Assembly: GCF_048066115.1 (NCBI RefSeq)
Contig: NZ_JBLTYX010000003.1
Span: 1-64,000 of the forward strand
Source: Niveispirillum sp048066115
Lineage (GTDB): Bacteria > Pseudomonadota > Alphaproteobacteria > Azospirillales > Azospirillaceae
Length of the DNA: 64,000 nt
Direction of reading: 5' to 3'
The notes under the pieces are model-generated. The model was not told the DNA's origin. It did no database searches and was given only the letters and a program-made list of their open reading frames with translations. The stretch's first letter is position 1; every line of letters begins with the position of its first letter. The translations under genes and the position numbers were made by a program. Below, in pieces: positions 17,780-26,466 of the stretch.

Positions 17780-18198
17780 CGCCTGATCCTTTCCAATACC
17801 TCGCCCGGACGTAAAACCGGCAAGCCAAACCGCTCCGCCGCTGGCACAAAGTGGCGGTGGTTGAAGGATACCAGCGCATCCGCCCCACCGTTGACCGCCG
17901 CTTCCAGAACGATCTCGTCGGCCGGGTCACGCAACTGTGGTCGCCATAGAAACCAAGGCTCCACCGGCTGCACCAGCTCAACAAGATGATTGAGGAACGT
18001 CTCCACGTCCGCTCGCGTCAAGCCGGCTGCGAGAATATGTTCAGCACGGCAACTGACCGCCTCATACTCCACGAACAAGGGCACGGTCGCCAACAGGTCC
18101 ACGATCCCGTCATCAGCCGCCAGCAACAGCGCCGCAGAAGCCCCCGTCGGGCTGCGCAGTGCGGCAATGATCACGTCTGTATCGAGGACCAATCTCAT
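17776..18198 (-). CDS. PIN-domain toxin (TIGR00305-type)
   Basis: A 140-residue PIN-domain ribonuclease of the 'putative toxin component, PIN family' group. The conserved acids are present: LVLDTDVIIAALRS at the N-terminus, VEYEAV near 46, and the DPADE...VNGGADALVSFN block near 95-115. It should cut RNA unless held by the adjacent antitoxin. I prefer the ATG at 18198 (MRLVLD) because the alternative at 18216 would sit in the inverted repeat that probably serves as operator. Alone between repeat R3 and the DUF3576 gene, it looks like a small mobile-type insertion into a conserved neighbourhood. Confidence 0.85.
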   Translation of the reverse strand: MRLVLDTDVIIAALRSPTGASAALLLAADDGIVDLLATVPLFVEYEAVSCRAEHILAAGLTRADVETFLNHLVELVQPVEPWFLWRPQLRDPADEIVLEAAVNGGADALVSFNHRHFVPAAERFGLPVLRPGEVLERIRR

Positions 18199-18210
18199 GG
18201 AAAGAAATGA

Positions 18211-18234
18211 TGTCATATCACGGGCGATGTGACA
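18211..18234. promoter_or_regulatory. Inverted repeat at the PIN/antitoxin promoter
   Basis: TGTCA (18211-18215) and TGACA (18230-18234) form an inverted repeat, extended by near-matching bases inside, immediately upstream of the toxin start. It is a fair candidate for the operator of the ribbon-helix-helix antitoxin, but no -35/-10 elements are certain. Confidence 0.35.
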
Positions 18235-18449
18235 ATCCGCATCAAGCCCCTATCCCATCCAGACTGAAAGACCAGCGCCTGTTCTGATCCACCCACTTTC
18301 CGCATTTTCCCACGCCAGAATCCCGCCTTGATTGCCGTGTAAGCAGCAACTCCATCTTCGGGGCGAACCGCCCGGCCTTGCCTAGTGCCGGCTTTTTTGC
18401 TCTAAGGATGGCTCCATATCTCCGCTGGCGTTACCCGGGTGGTCTTCCC

Positions 18450-18971
18450 ATGTCCTTGCGTGCCCTGTCCGTGATCGGTCGTTCCGCCCTGCTGGGCACC
18501 CTGGCGCTGGGTCTCTCCGGCTGCTCCACGCTGGAAAGCCTGGGTCTTGGCGGTGGGGAGCCCGAGGCTCCCAACACGCAGATCCTGCGCCAGAACAATG
18601 ACGGCCAGGCCGGCATGAATGCCGCCGCCCGTCCGGCCGGCACCGTGACGGTGAACGCCTATCTGTGGCGCGCCGCGCTCGATACCGTCACCTTCATGCC
18701 GCTGATCCAGGCCGACCCCTATGGCGGCGTGATCCTGACCGACTGGTACAGCCCGCCGGCCACGCCCAGCGAGCGGTTCAAGGTCAATCTCTACATCCTG
18801 GATGCGGCCCTGCGCGCCGATGGCGTGCGTGCCACCGTGTTCCGTCAGGAGCTGAAGAACGGCGTATGGATCGATGCCGCCGTGACGGCCGAAACCGGCA
18901 CGCAGATGGAAGACACGATCCTGACGCGTGCCCGCCAGTTGCGTCAGCAGTCGGCGGCACCCAGCAACTGA
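18450..18971 (+). CDS. DUF3576 lipoprotein
   Basis: A 173-residue lipoprotein of the DUF3576 family, which is conserved upstream of leuS in Alphaproteobacteria. Starting at ATG 18450 gives a compact signal peptide with lipobox LGLSGC near residue 25, so Cys is expected to be acylated. The mature part includes VNAYLWRAALDTVTFMPL and the family's DPYGGVILTDWY stretch. The function is not known; association with the outer membrane or periplasm is inferred. In-frame ATGs at 18378 and 18408 would place extra residues before the signal sequence. Confidence 0.87.
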   Translation: MSLRALSVIGRSALLGTLALGLSGCSTLESLGLGGGEPEAPNTQILRQNNDGQAGMNAAARPAGTVTVNAYLWRAALDTVTFMPLIQADPYGGVILTDWYSPPATPSERFKVNLYILDAALRADGVRATVFRQELKNGVWIDAAVTAETGTQMEDTILTRARQLRQQSAAPSN

Positions 18972-18982
18972 TCCATTCCCTG

Positions 18983-19030
18983 TCGCCGCTTTGCGGCGCA
19001 GGCATGCTAAGGCCGGCATTCGCCGGCCTT
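18983..19030 (+). terminator. Tandem hairpins after DUF3576 gene
   Basis: Two hairpins follow the stop: CGCCGC-TTT-GCGGCG (about 18984-18998) and AAGGCCGGC-ATTC-GCCGGCCTT (19009-19030). The second has a 9-bp stem but ends in CAGCG rather than a T-run, so it may be a weak or Rho-assisted terminator before leuS. Confidence 0.5.
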
Positions 19031-19139
19031 CAGCGTTCATGGTAATGATCGCTGGCAGACATTCTTAACCGCCGGGCATCGGCCCCCTGTCACGGGTGAC
19101 GCCCGGCGATGCGACACTCGTTCGACAGGGCCCACCCGC

Positions 19140-21725
19140 ATGTCCCGCTACAACGTCCGCGAAACCGAAGCCAAGTGGCAATCCGTCTGGGATGAGCGCC
19201 GCAGCTTCGCCGTCACCGCCGACAAGACCAAGCCCAAGACCTATGTGCTGGAGATGTTCCCCTATCCGTCGGGGCGCATCCATATGGGCCATGTGCGCAA
19301 TTACACCATCGGCGATGTGATCGCCCGCTACAAGCGGTCCAAGGGCTTCAATGTCCTGCACCCGATGGGCTGGGACGCGTTCGGCCTGCCGGCGGAGAAT
19401 GCGGCACTGGAGCGCAATACCCATCCCGGCACCTGGACGTACGAGAATATCGCCGCCATGCGCGCCCAGCTGAAGACGATGGGCCTGGCCATCGACTGGG
19501 AGCGCGAGATCGCCACCTGCCGGCCGGAATATTACCGGTTCGAACAGAAGATGTTCCTGGATTTCCTGAAGGCCGGTCTGGCCTATCGCAAGGAAAGCTG
19601 GGTCAACTGGGACCCTGTGGACAACACCGTCCTGGCCAACGAGCAGGTGATCGACGGCCGCGGCTGGCGCACCGGCGCCTTGGTGGAAAAGCGCAAGCTT
19701 TCCCAATGGTTCCTTAAGATCACCCATTTCGCCGATGAGCTGCTGTCGGCCATCACCACGCTGGATCGCTGGCCTGAAAAGGTCCGCATCATGCAGGAGA
19801 ACTGGATCGGCAAGTCCACGGGCTGCCGCTTCTTCTTCCAGCTGTCCGACGGCCATCCGGACCTGGAGGTGTTCACCACCCGTCCGGACACGCTGTTCGG
19901 CGCCTCCTTCGTGGCCATCAGCCCCAATCATCCGCTGGCCGCCAAGCTGGCCGAGAGCGATGCCGGGCTGGCCGGTTTCATCGCCGAATGCAACAGCATG
20001 GGCACCAGCGAAGCCACGCTGGAACAGGCGGAAAAGAAGGGTTGGCGCACGCCGGTGACGGCCGAGCATCCCTTCGTGAAGGGCTGGAACCTGCCGGTTT
20101 ATGTGGCCAACTTCGTGCTGATGGAATATGGCACGGGCGCCATCTTCGGCTGCCCCGCCCATGACCAGCGCGACTTGGACTTCGCCCGCAAGTACGATCT
20201 GCCGGTCAAGCCGGTGGTCGTGCCGGAGGGCGAGGACCCGGCGACCTTCGCCGTGGGCACCGAGGCCTATGCCGGTCCCGGCCTGCTGCGCAATTCCGAC
20301 TTCCTGGACGGTCTGGCCGTGGAAGACGGCAAGAAGGCGGCCGTTGCCAAGATCGAGGCGTTGGAGCGCGGGCAGGGGACGACCATGTTCCGCCTGCGCG
20401 ATTGGGGTGTTTCCCGCCAGCGATATTGGGGCTGCCCGATCCCCATCATCCATTGCCCCGATTGCGGCGTGGTGCCGGTGCCGGAGGATCAGCTTCCCGT
20501 CACGCTGCCCCAGGATGTCACCTTCGACGCGCCCGGCAACCCGCTGGCCCGCCACGCCAGCTGGAAGCATGTGAAGTGCCCAAGCTGCGGCAAAGATGCG
20601 GAGCGGGAGACCGACACGTTCGACACGTTCATCGAGTCGAGCTGGTATTTCCTGCGCTTCGCCGACCCGCGCAACGAGCAGGTGGCCTTCGACAAGGATC
20701 TCGTCAATTACTGGCTGCCCGTCGACAATTATATCGGCGGCATCGAGCATGCGGTCCTGCACCTGCTCTATTCCCGCTTCTGGACCCGCGCCCTGTCCCA
20801 TGTCGGCTATCTGGACCTGCCGGAACCGTTCGCCGGATTGTTCACCCAGGGCATGGTGACACACGCCACCTTCCAGGATACCGACGGCAAGTGGGTGTTC
20901 CCGGTGGACGTGGATATCCAGGGGACCAAGGCCACGAAGGTCGCCGATGGCTCGCCCATCACGGTCGGCCCGGTCATCAAGATGTCGAAGTCCAAGAAGA
21001 ATGTCGTGGACCCGGAGGGCATCATCGGCAGCTATGGCGCCGACGCCGCCCGCCTGTTCATGATGTCCGACAGCCCGCCCGATCGCGACCTGGAATGGAC
21101 CGAGGCCGGCATCGACGGCGCCTGGCGCTATATCAGCCGCCTGTGGCGTCTGGTGACGGAGCCGGGCTTTGCCCTGCCCGCCGCCGGCACGGCAGCACCT
21201 GCCAGTTTCGGGACCGACGCCACCGCTATCCGCCGCGCCGCCCACAAGGCCGCGGCCGCCGTGGCCGATGATGTCGAAGGCTACCGTTTCAACAGCTCCG
21301 TGGCCAAGCTGCGCACCTTCACCAATGCCCTGGGCGACGCGCTGTCGAAGATCGCCGCCAAGGGTGAGGTTCCGGCCGACGAGGCCTGGGCCGCACGCGA
21401 AGCGCTGGAGTACATGGCGCAGATCGTCCAGCCGGTGATGCCGCATCTGGCCCAGCAGATGTGGGAAGAACTGGGCCATGGCGGCCTGCTGGTCGACCGG
21501 TTGTGGCCCGTGTCCGATCCTTCCCTGGTGGTGGATGACAGCGCCACCGTCGCCGTGCAGGTCAATGGCAAGCTGCGCGCCACCCTGACCCTGCCGCGCG
21601 ACTGTGCCGAAGCCGTCGCCAGGGAGGCAGCCTTGGCCGACGTCAATGTCCAGCGCGCCATGGACGGCAAGGAACCGCGCAAGATCATCGTGGTGCCGAA
21701 CCGTATCGTGAATATTGTTGTATGA
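19140..21725 (+). CDS. leuS: Leucyl-tRNA synthetase
   Basis: A class I aminoacyl-tRNA synthetase of 861 residues that charges tRNA-Leu. The HIGH box appears as HMGH near residue 48 and the KMSKS loop is intact near 616. Between them is the CP1 editing domain with TTRPDTLFGASF and the zinc-binding segment CPDCGV...CPSCGK. The C-terminus carries the tRNA-binding extension ending IVVPNRIVNIVV. Start ATG 19140 gives the usual SRYNVRETEAKWQ N-terminus. It is followed by an unusual hairpin spacer before lptE. Confidence 0.98.
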   Translation: MSRYNVRETEAKWQSVWDERRSFAVTADKTKPKTYVLEMFPYPSGRIHMGHVRNYTIGDVIARYKRSKGFNVLHPMGWDAFGLPAENAALERNTHPGTWTYENIAAMRAQLKTMGLAIDWEREIATCRPEYYRFEQKMFLDFLKAGLAYRKESWVNWDPVDNTVLANEQVIDGRGWRTGALVEKRKLSQWFLKITHFADELLSAITTLDRWPEKVRIMQENWIGKSTGCRFFFQLSDGHPDLEVFTTRPDTLFGASFVAISPNHPLAAKLAESDAGLAGFIAECNSMGTSEATLEQAEKKGWRTPVTAEHPFVKGWNLPVYVANFVLMEYGTGAIFGCPAHDQRDLDFARKYDLPVKPVVVPEGEDPATFAVGTEAYAGPGLLRNSDFLDGLAVEDGKKAAVAKIEALERGQGTTMFRLRDWGVSRQRYWGCPIPIIHCPDCGVVPVPEDQLPVTLPQDVTFDAPGNPLARHASWKHVKCPSCGKDAERETDTFDTFIESSWYFLRFADPRNEQVAFDKDLVNYWLPVDNYIGGIEHAVLHLLYSRFWTRALSHVGYLDLPEPFAGLFTQGMVTHATFQDTDGKWVFPVDVDIQGTKATKVADGSPITVGPVIKMSKSKKNVVDPEGIIGSYGADAARLFMMSDSPPDRDLEWTEAGIDGAWRYISRLWRLVTEPGFALPAAGTAAPASFGTDATAIRRAAHKAAAAVADDVEGYRFNSSVAKLRTFTNALGDALSKIAAKGEVPADEAWAAREALEYMAQIVQPVMPHLAQQMWEELGHGGLLVDRLWPVSDPSLVVDDSATVAVQVNGKLRATLTLPRDCAEAVAREAALADVNVQRAMDGKEPRKIIVVPNRIVNIVV

Positions 21726-21732
21726 GTGAAGG

Positions 21733-21824
21733 GGCCGGAAGGTTGAGGCTTGGTTCAACCTTCCGGCCAGTTTATCGGGGCCGTCCGGTTCGATATGGCC
21801 CCAAATCCTTGAACCAAGCCTCAA
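21733..21824 (+). promoter_or_regulatory. Mutually exclusive hairpins between leuS and lptE
   Basis: Stem A is GGCCGGAAGGTTGA (21733-21746) with TCAACCTTCCGGCC (21755-21768), 14 perfect pairs. Stem B is TTGAGGCTTGGTTCAA (21743-21758) with TTGAACCAAGCCTCAA (21809-21824), 16 perfect pairs, using bases from both arms of A, so the two cannot form together. Stem B encloses a third hairpin, GGGGCC/GGCCCC. Stem A is followed by AGTTTATC, a poor T-tract. Stem B ends just before the AGAGG site of lptE. This is the shape of a transcription or translation switch; the regulator is unknown. Confidence 0.5.
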
Positions 21825-21835
21825 AGAGGCGCGCC

Positions 21836-22357
21836 ATGTCCCACCGTCCTTCCCGCCTTGCCGTTCCCCTGATGCTGGCCCTGTTGCCGGCGATGCTGGG
21901 CGCCTGCGGGTTCAAGCCGGTCTATGGTACCGGCGCGCATGAGAGTGCGGTGGGCGTGGCCCTGGCCAATGTCCAGATCGACCCGATCGTCGATCGCAAC
22001 GGCCAGGTCCTGCGCAACAACCTGATCGACCGGTTCTACACCGACGGCCGCCCCGCCAGCCCGCGCTACCGCCTGTCGGTGGCCCTGGCCGCGACGGAGG
22101 AGGAACTGGGCATCCAGAAGGACGCCACGGCCACCCGCGCCCGCCTGCGCCTGCAGGCCAGTTACGAACTGATCGAGATCAGCACGGGCCAGGTGGTCTA
22201 TCGCACCTTCTCCCGCTCCGTGGTCAGCTTCAACCTGCTGGACAGCCAGTTCGCGGTGCTGGCCACCCGCCAGGACGCCTATGATCGCGGCCTGACGGAA
22301 CTGGCCGACGATATCCGCACCCGTCTGTCGTTGTATTTCGCCCGCGACAAGCAGTAA
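21836..22357 (+). CDS. lptE: LPS-assembly lipoprotein LptE
   Basis: A 173-residue outer-membrane lipoprotein that plugs LptD during lipopolysaccharide insertion. The ATG at 21836 follows AGAGG and gives a signal peptide with lipobox MLGACGFKPVYG, the typical alphaproteobacterial LptE signature. The rest has the LptE pattern of repeated strands with conserved ELIEISTGQVVYRTFSRS. Its position between leuS and holA is the same in many proteobacteria and supports the call. The frame is open back into leuS, but that stretch is the hairpin spacer. Confidence 0.92.
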   Translation: MSHRPSRLAVPLMLALLPAMLGACGFKPVYGTGAHESAVGVALANVQIDPIVDRNGQVLRNNLIDRFYTDGRPASPRYRLSVALAATEEELGIQKDATATRARLRLQASYELIEISTGQVVYRTFSRSVVSFNLLDSQFAVLATRQDAYDRGLTELADDIRTRLSLYFARDKQ

Positions 22358-22369
22358 GGGGAGGGCGGT

Positions 22370-23398
22370 TTGAAGGTCCAGCCCCGCAACGCCGACGCCT
22401 TCGCCAAGCGCCCGCCGCCTGTCACGCGGCTTGTCCTGCTCTATGGCCCCGACCAGGGTCTGGTGCGCGAACGCGGCAAGGCGGCGGCGCAATCGGCCTG
22501 CGAGGACCTGTCCGACCCGTTCCGCGTGACGGAACTGAAGGGCGATCAAGCCGCCTCCGACCCCGCCCGCCTGGGTGACGAGCTGGCCGCCATCGCCCTG
22601 ACCGGCGGGCGCCGCGTGGTGCGTGTCCGCGATGCCGACGACAAGCTGTCCCCCGCCATCACCGCCCTGCTGAAGGCCTTTCCCGGCGGCGACACGCTGC
22701 TGGTGATCGAGGCGGGGGAGCTGGATGCCCGGTCCAAGCTGCGCAAGGCGGTGGAGGATGTCGGCGACATTGCCGGCGCCGTCGCCTGCTATGTGGAAAG
22801 CGAGGAGGAGCTGGCCGGCACCATCGCCCGCATCATGGCCGATCACGGGTTGCAGATCGACATGGACGCTCGCGACTGGCTGGCCGGCAATCTGGTCGGC
22901 GACCGGTCCATGGCGCGGGGCGAGATCGACAAACTGGCGCTCTACATGCTGGGCCAGCGACAAGTGACCCTGGCCGATGCCCGCGCCGTGATCGGCGACA
23001 GCGCCGCACTCGACCTGGACGAACCCGCCCAGGCGGCGGCCAGCGGCGACATGGCGGAAGTGGATCGTTCCTTGCGCCGCCTCTATGCCGACGGCACGGC
23101 CACCGTGGCGCTGCTGCGGGCCGGCCAGCGCTATTTCCAGCGCCTGCACATGGCCGTGGCCCATGTCGCCAAGGGCCAGACCCCGCAGGCCGCCGTGAAG
23201 GCCCTGCGTCCGCCCGTCTTCTTCAAGCTGGAACCCATCCTGACCGCCCAGATCCGCAACTGGACCCTGCCCAAGCTGCACCAGGCCCTGGACCGGCTGC
23301 AGGAGGCGGAAGCGGAGTGCAAGCGCACCCATATGCCGGACGAGACCATCTGCTCCCGCGCCTTCTTCCAGTTGGCGCAGCTGGCGCGGCGCGGGTAA
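22370..23398 (+). CDS. holA: DNA polymerase III delta subunit
   Basis: A clamp-loader subunit of 342 residues that opens the beta sliding clamp. The fold order is a degenerate AAA+ core beginning RLVLLYGPDQGLVRERGK, a middle three-helix region, and a C-terminal collar ending QLARRG. The segment GDKAAS-like 'ELKGDQAASDPARLGDEL' is typical of alphaproteobacterial HolA. Translation starts at the rare codon TTG 22370, preceded by GGGGAGGG. Only 12 bases separate it from lptE, so the pair is one operon. Confidence 0.93.
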   Translation: MKVQPRNADAFAKRPPPVTRLVLLYGPDQGLVRERGKAAAQSACEDLSDPFRVTELKGDQAASDPARLGDELAAIALTGGRRVVRVRDADDKLSPAITALLKAFPGGDTLLVIEAGELDARSKLRKAVEDVGDIAGAVACYVESEEELAGTIARIMADHGLQIDMDARDWLAGNLVGDRSMARGEIDKLALYMLGQRQVTLADARAVIGDSAALDLDEPAQAAASGDMAEVDRSLRRLYADGTATVALLRAGQRYFQRLHMAVAHVAKGQTPQAAVKALRPPVFFKLEPILTAQIRNWTLPKLHQALDRLQEAEAECKRTHMPDETICSRAFFQLAQLARRG

Positions 23399-23432
23399 GC
23401 TGCCGGCATCGATCCCGCCGGAGCCCCCCGCC

Positions 23433-23801
23433 ATGCGCGTCGTCAACCTGTCCACCGCCTTCGCCAGCGTCACCGACCATTGGTCCCCCAAGGTCGTGGG
23501 CCAGGTGAACGACCAGTATGTCAAACTGGCCAAGATCCATGGGACGCTCGCCTGGCACAAGCATGACACCGAGGATGAGCTTTTCCTGGTCATGAAGGGG
23601 CGTATGCGCATCGAATATGAAGGCGGTGTGGCGGTGGAACTGGGGGAGGGCGACATGCACGTCGTTCCCCGCGACACGCTGCATAATCCCGTCGCCGACG
23701 AGGAATGCTGGATCGCCCTGATCGAAACGGTGACGACCAAACATACGGGCGACGTCGATACGCCGCTGACCAAGAGCATCGATCAGCAACTGTCGGCCTG
23801 A
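23433..23801 (+). CDS. Single-domain cupin protein
   Basis: A 122-residue cupin of the small conserved barrel type. Motif 1 is seen as WHKHDTEDELFLVMKG and motif 2 as EGDMHVVPRDTLHNPVA, giving three His and one Glu as metal ligands. Substrate unknown; related proteins include mannose-6-phosphate-isomerase-like cupins. It lies 34 bases after holA and 21 before the DJ-1 gene, so it may be read with either. Confidence 0.88.
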   Translation: MRVVNLSTAFASVTDHWSPKVVGQVNDQYVKLAKIHGTLAWHKHDTEDELFLVMKGRMRIEYEGGVAVELGEGDMHVVPRDTLHNPVADEECWIALIETVTTKHTGDVDTPLTKSIDQQLSA

Positions 23802-23822
23802 TCGCCCCGGGGGAGAGCCGTC

Positions 23823-24509
23823 ATGAACATCGTCATGCTGCTCTATCCCCGCCTGACCCAACTGGACCTCACCGGCCCGTTCGAGGTGTTCACGCGGCTG
23901 CCCAACGTGAAGATCACCCTGGCCGCGAAGAACCTGGAGCCGGTCACCGACAGCGGCGGCCTGCGCCTGTTGTCCACCCATATTCTGGCTGACGCCCCCC
24001 AGGCCGACATCCTGTTCGTGCCCGGCGGGCCGGGACAGCTAGAGCTGATGGATGACCCTGAGACCCTGGACTTCCTGCGCACCCAGGCGGCAAGCGCGCG
24101 TTATGTCACCTCTGTCTGCACCGGTTCCCTGGTCCTGGCGGCCGCCGGCCTGCTGACCGGCTACCGCGCCACCTGCCACTGGATGTCACTGGAGCAGCTG
24201 TCGCTGTTCGGCTGCACAGCAACGGCGGAGCGTGTGGTGGTGGACCGTAACCGCGTCACCGGCGGCGGCGTCACTTCGGGTATCGACTTCGCCCTGCATC
24301 TGGCCGAGATGCTGTTCGGCCGCGAGCAGGCGGAACGCACCCAGCTTTCCATGGAATACGACCCCGCCCCACCGTTCGGCAGCGGTCATCCAAGCAGCGC
24401 CGATGCGGCCATGGTGGCCGATATGCGGGCCCGTGCGGCGGTGTTTCAGGAAAAACGCCGACAGGCGGCGACAGCGGCGGCGCAACGGTTGCGCAGCGCG
24501 ATGCCGTAG
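23823..24509 (+). CDS. DJ-1/PfpI family protein
   Basis: A 228-residue class I glutamine-amidotransferase-like protein of the DJ-1/PfpI superfamily. The nucleophile elbow is VCTGSLVLAAAGLL near residue 100, followed by the His-containing ATCHWMSLEQL, matching the isonitrile hydratase/InhA-like and AraC-N-terminal branch. There is no DNA-binding domain. The real substrate cannot be told from sequence. It follows the cupin closely (21 bases, GGGGGAGAG ribosome site) and converges on the PhoD-like gene. Confidence 0.87.
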   Translation: MNIVMLLYPRLTQLDLTGPFEVFTRLPNVKITLAAKNLEPVTDSGGLRLLSTHILADAPQADILFVPGGPGQLELMDDPETLDFLRTQAASARYVTSVCTGSLVLAAAGLLTGYRATCHWMSLEQLSLFGCTATAERVVVDRNRVTGGGVTSGIDFALHLAEMLFGREQAERTQLSMEYDPAPPFGSGHPSSADAAMVADMRARAAVFQEKRRQAATAAAQRLRSAMP

Positions 24510-24521
24510 CTGCCCCTCCTG

Positions 24522-25985
24522 TCAGCACAAGGGATGGATCACCTTGGTGTAGAGGCTGTCTTCCCCTTCCACGATCCAGTTGGCCCAGATGCGGTTCTGG
24601 TTGTCCGGTTCCAGGACCATGTAGTTGCGTCGGGCGATCATGCGGCTACGGGTACCGGGGAAAGGCGCCATTCGAACTGTGATGCGCGTGTCCAGTTCCA
24701 TGGCCTTGTCGAACAGGAAGCCCAGCGCAAAGGCGGCCAGCGCCGGCGGCGGCGGGTGGATGACAGCGCTTGATATCAGCTGGTTGATGGTGACCACCCG
24801 GGTGGGATCACGGGTCGATTCAATCTGCCCCAGCGCCGCCACATGCACATCGCCCGACAGAATTGTCGGCCGGATGTTGCGCACCGACAAGGCGATCAGC
24901 TGGTGGATCAGGCGTATGCGCTCCTGCGCATGGGATACACTGTTCCAATGGTCGCGCAGATCGTCTTCCAGTTCCTGCTGCCCCGGAATGGTGGCCAGGA
25001 CATCCTCCAGCAGGCTGAAGCTGGGATAGGCGACGGGAATGGAGGAAAGAAGCAGAAGATGCTTCACCTTGGCCGGGTCCAGCGCGGCCATCCATTGCAC
25101 CGCCTTGTCCCAATGCTCCCGCAGCATGACCTGATTGGGCTGCCGCTCAGACCGCATATCCAGGGCCAGGATAGCCGTCGATCCGATCAGCAATCCGCGG
25201 CTGAAGCAATCACCGATCCCGTCCGGATATCTCGTCACAAAGGATTCCAGATGCTGCTGGAAGACCGCGAAGCCGCGCCGGGCCGCATTGAAAATGCCAA
25301 CCATGACGGCACATTCCTGCCGCGCGGTCGGGTGGGACCCCCACCCATCGATGATGTCGTGATCATCCCACATGGCCAGCATCGGCACGCTGGCCATTAC
25401 CTTCGCCATATGAGTGTCCGACCAGTTATCGCAATAGAGATCGAAGTAGAAATCCTGCAGTGCCTCGGCCATGTCCGGGGTCAAGGGCGCAGCGTTGCCA
25501 TTATCGAAAGAGAGAGCCTCCCATTCCTTGAATCCTCCCTTATGGAGCAGGGAATCGGCATAGACTTGATCGCCGCCGGCGATGAGCAGGTGATAGGTCT
25601 CCCTGCCGATCCTTCCGGCGATATTCCGCCACATATTCGTCTTCTCATACTTGTGCTTCGCCATCACCGTCGGATCTGAGAAGCCGTTGCAGGAGATATA
25701 GACACAGCGTGGATCGGCCCCGCTTTCAGGGATCGCCACCGCATAGTCGATCCCATCCAGCCGGTAACGGCCATTCACGGCGATGCGGGGCAGGAGAAGC
25801 TCATAGCACCAGGCTGTTCGCGTACCCCGCGTCCATAAAGCCGCGGCGGTCGATATCCCCGTCTTATCGCCCACCTGCCAGTCGATGTTCGCAGGGGCCG
25901 CATCCTCGACCACCAGCACGGACAGATGCCAGAACTCGGGCGTGGCATTGCGGATATTGAGAACGGGACCGAGAAAGCGCGTCAT
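24522..25985 (-). CDS. PhoD-like metallophosphatase
   Basis: A 487-residue protein with the metallophosphoesterase motifs of the PhoD/alkaline phosphatase D family: IAGGDQVYADS, MWDDHDIIDGWGSHP, and LSGDVHVAALG near residue 385. No signal peptide is present, so unlike secreted PhoD it is probably cytoplasmic. ATG 25985 is preceded by GGGGGTAATC; the earlier ATG at 25997 has no site. The stop is 12 bases from the DJ-1 stop on the other strand. Confidence 0.85.
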   Translation of the reverse strand: MTRFLGPVLNIRNATPEFWHLSVLVVEDAAPANIDWQVGDKTGISTAAALWTRGTRTAWCYELLLPRIAVNGRYRLDGIDYAVAIPESGADPRCVYISCNGFSDPTVMAKHKYEKTNMWRNIAGRIGRETYHLLIAGGDQVYADSLLHKGGFKEWEALSFDNGNAAPLTPDMAEALQDFYFDLYCDNWSDTHMAKVMASVPMLAMWDDHDIIDGWGSHPTARQECAVMVGIFNAARRGFAVFQQHLESFVTRYPDGIGDCFSRGLLIGSTAILALDMRSERQPNQVMLREHWDKAVQWMAALDPAKVKHLLLLSSIPVAYPSFSLLEDVLATIPGQQELEDDLRDHWNSVSHAQERIRLIHQLIALSVRNIRPTILSGDVHVAALGQIESTRDPTRVVTINQLISSAVIHPPPPALAAFALGFLFDKAMELDTRITVRMAPFPGTRSRMIARRNYMVLEPDNQNRIWANWIVEGEDSLYTKVIHPLC

Positions 25986-26085
25986 GATTACCCCCATCGA
26001 GCAGGGGAAATCGTCGCATATGGCATATGAATAAAAATCGCAAAATCATGTACTGATATTCACTCAAGCACGCGCTGGTCGCAGA

Positions 26086-26466
26086 TCAAACCAATCTGTG
26101 CCCGGCCGCCGTCAATACCGTGATCGCCGCCTCCAGTGTCTCTTCCTTCACCAGCACATAGTCCGTGTCATAGGTGGCGATGGCGAACAGGCTGATGCCC
26201 GCATCCGCCAGCGGGGCCGTCAGGGCCGCCAGGATGCCCGTCAGGGCGAAATCCAGGGGTCCTTGCACCTTCAGCGCCCGCCAACCCTGCACGGCCACCA
26301 CATCGCCCGGGACACGGTCCTGCCGCACGACAATGGACAGCTCCTCCTGCGTGCGGGTGATGCTGGCAAAGCCGGGACCCGCCGCCCAGGCGGGAAGGGG
26401 AGCATCCGGCGTCAGCCGGCAGACCGCCAGCACATCCCGCAGCAGGGTCAGCGGCAGCGACACCAT
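26086..26466 (-). CDS. ACT-domain protein (CASTOR-like)
   Basis: A 126-residue protein made of two ACT-type halves, with the C-terminal segment GPLDFALTGILAALTAPLADAGISLFAIATYDTDYVLV typical of the CASTOR/ACT_7 family of amino-acid-sensing proteins. Its start shares one base with the stop of the gene upstream (TGATG), so the two are coupled. Ligand unknown. Confidence 0.82.
   Translation of the reverse strand: MVSLPLTLLRDVLAVCRLTPDAPLPAWAAGPGFASITRTQEELSIVVRQDRVPGDVVAVQGWRALKVQGPLDFALTGILAALTAPLADAGISLFAIATYDTDYVLVKEETLEAAITVLTAAGHRLV

Noticed and set aside
19065..21824. 919-codon minus-strand frame opposite leuS
   Set aside because: Shadow of leuS; composition (HDLQ-rich) and lack of any motif rule it out. 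The same holds for 21821-23779 (minus), 52260-55103 (minus) and 13617-15350 (plus).
22370..23398. ATG-start alternatives for holA
   Set aside because: No internal ATG gives the conserved N-terminus; the TTG with GGGGAGGG upstream is better.
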